Assembly (NCBI RefSeq): GCF_005870085.1
Contig: NZ_SZNM01000005.1
Location: 1 to 64,000, forward strand
Direction: 5' to 3'
Length of the DNA: 64,000 bases
Origin: Aquibacillus sediminis
Lineage (GTDB): Bacteria > Bacillota > Bacilli > Bacillales > Amphibacillaceae
The translations under genes were made by a program, and so were the position numbers. The first letter of the stretch is position 1. Each line of letters opens with the position of its first letter. The notes beneath the pieces were generated by a model. That model made no database searches, was not told the DNA's origin, and was given only the letters and a program-made list of their open reading frames with translations. Of this stretch, positions 63,240 through 64,000 are shown piece after piece.

Positions 63240-64000
63240 GTGTTTGGCTATTCAATGGTACAAATGGTCCGCACACATGCAATAAAAATGGATACCTCCC
63301 TGCGTAATGAAGTATTAAATTTGTATAAACCATTCCGCTGGGTTCCATGTTTTATGCATGGATGGATTGAAAAACGAATAAAACGTCATAAACGAATGTC
63401 CGTTGTCATTCAATTTGAAAAGGGTTCCTATTATAAAGGGAAAAATACAGTAGCTAGTATGATGTCCAACCAACCTACTTGTTCAATTAGACATGAATTC
63501 CGAAGTATTTCTTGCTGCAGTGTAGATTTAACCCCAGAGGCATTAGAAATCATGCTGAATAACTGTAATACTATTCGTAAAGTGTATCTCAATCGAAAGG
63601 TCGAAGCATTATTAGACCATGCAGTTCCTTCTGCGAATGCAGAAAATGTCGTTCGAAATGGAACAACTCTAACAGGAAGAGGAACAACCGTAGCAGTGAT
63701 AGATACAGGGATCCAACCTCATCAAGATTTGGAAGGACGTATAACAGCATTTACAGATTTTATTAATGACCGTACAGATGCTTATGATGATAATGGACAT
63801 GGTACCCATTGTGCAGGTGATGTGGCTGGTGACGGATCGGCTTCAGGTGGAACTTATGCTGGACCTGCTCCGGAAGCGAATGTTATAGGTGTCAAGGTAT
63901 TAGATAAAATGGGGTCTGGGTCATTAGAAACGGTGATGCAAGGTGTTGAGTGGTGTATCGATTACAATGCAAGTAACAACACAGACCAAATTGACATTAT
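63240..64000 (+). CDS. aprX: AprX-type subtilisin-family serine protease (partial, runs off the window)
   Basis: The frame starts at GTG 63240, eight bases after GGAGG, and runs to the window end without a stop. The start VFGYSMVQMVRTHAIKMD and the long N-terminal region match AprX of B. subtilis, an intracellular subtilisin-like protease. The catalytic aspartate is in VAVIDTGI and the histidine in DNGHGTHCAGD; the serine lies beyond 64000. There is no signal peptide, as expected for AprX. Confidence 0.94.
   Translation, partial: MFGYSMVQMVRTHAIKMDTSLRNEVLNLYKPFRWVPCFMHGWIEKRIKRHKRMSVVIQFEKGSYYKGKNTVASMMSNQPTCSIRHEFRSISCCSVDLTPEALEIMLNNCNTIRKVYLNRKVEALLDHAVPSANAENVVRNGTTLTGRGTTVAVIDTGIQPHQDLEGRITAFTDFINDRTDAYDDNGHGTHCAGDVAGDGSASGGTYAGPAPEANVIGVKVLDKMGSGSLETVMQGVEWCIDYNASNNTDQIDI

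Overview
The window looks like the chromosome of a low-GC, endospore-forming member of the Bacillaceae. The evidence is: a B. subtilis-type 5S rRNA; strong GGAGG ribosome binding sites with many GTG and TTG starts; a gerA-family germination operon; the sporulation checkpoint peptide Sda; SigI/RsgI; AprX; and several intergenic repeat families of a kind seen in halotolerant or alkaliphilic Bacillaceae. The species cannot be fixed from the sequence alone.

Layout. 0-0.55 kb: end of an rRNA operon (23S 3' end, 5S, terminator) with a GC-rich repeat-like insert in the 23S-5S spacer. 0.55-8.2 kb: a DUF4145 protein, a membrane PAS-GGDEF diguanylate cyclase, an orphan trpB, a HAD nucleotidase and a UDP-sulfoquinovose synthase homologue. 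8.2-11.4 kb: anaerobic ribonucleotide reductase nrdDG behind a stacked control region (Fnr-like box, NrdR-like box, cobalamin riboswitch with terminator). 11.4-17.7 kb: an MFS transporter, a four-gene spore germinant receptor operon (A, C, small membrane protein, B) and a DUF805 protein. 17.8-22.1 kb: sda, an orphan LuxR-type regulator with a degenerate receiver, a 42-bp palindromic tandem array, a c-di-GMP-I riboswitch in front of an EAL phosphodiesterase, a long repeat element and an EEP-family hydrolase. 23-26.5 kb: pyruvate carboxylase.

27-45.3 kb: small membrane and lipoproteins, an OmpR-type regulator, a D,D-carboxypeptidase, an azoreductase and a sensor kinase. These lead into a copper region: a CPH-type CopB ATPase; two minus-strand membrane proteins; two identical CsoR-like operator sites; csoR-copA; and copZ. 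A ZTP riboswitch then precedes serC, followed by a nucleoside hydrolase. 45.3-50.6 kb is an accessory stretch of small orphan membrane proteins, two frameshifted genes and a YitT-family protein. 50.6-54.2 kb: a secreted DUF5667 protein and sigI-rsgI. 54.2-64 kb: an SDR enzyme; copC-copD; a VOC protein; a ccdA/thioredoxin/Sco cluster for thiol-redox and cytochrome oxidase copper-centre assembly; a cytoplasmic-looking M23 endopeptidase; and the start of aprX.

Themes. Three riboswitch classes (cobalamin, c-di-GMP-I, ZTP) control single metabolic or signalling units. Copper handling recurs in three places (35.9-42.9, 55.8-57.5 and 59.2-61.8 kb). A shared 15-bp motif upstream of the regulator at 30.45 kb and of copB suggests that the regulator and the kinase/CopB genes, now 4 kb apart, belong to one circuit. 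Intergenic DNA is rich in structured repeats, including at least five copies of one roughly 80-180 bp family. I saw no CRISPR array, intact transposase or tRNA gene. No wholly new system is proven here. The best candidates for new biology are the divergent CsoR-flanked membrane proteins, the triple-input nrdDG leader and the structured repeat families.
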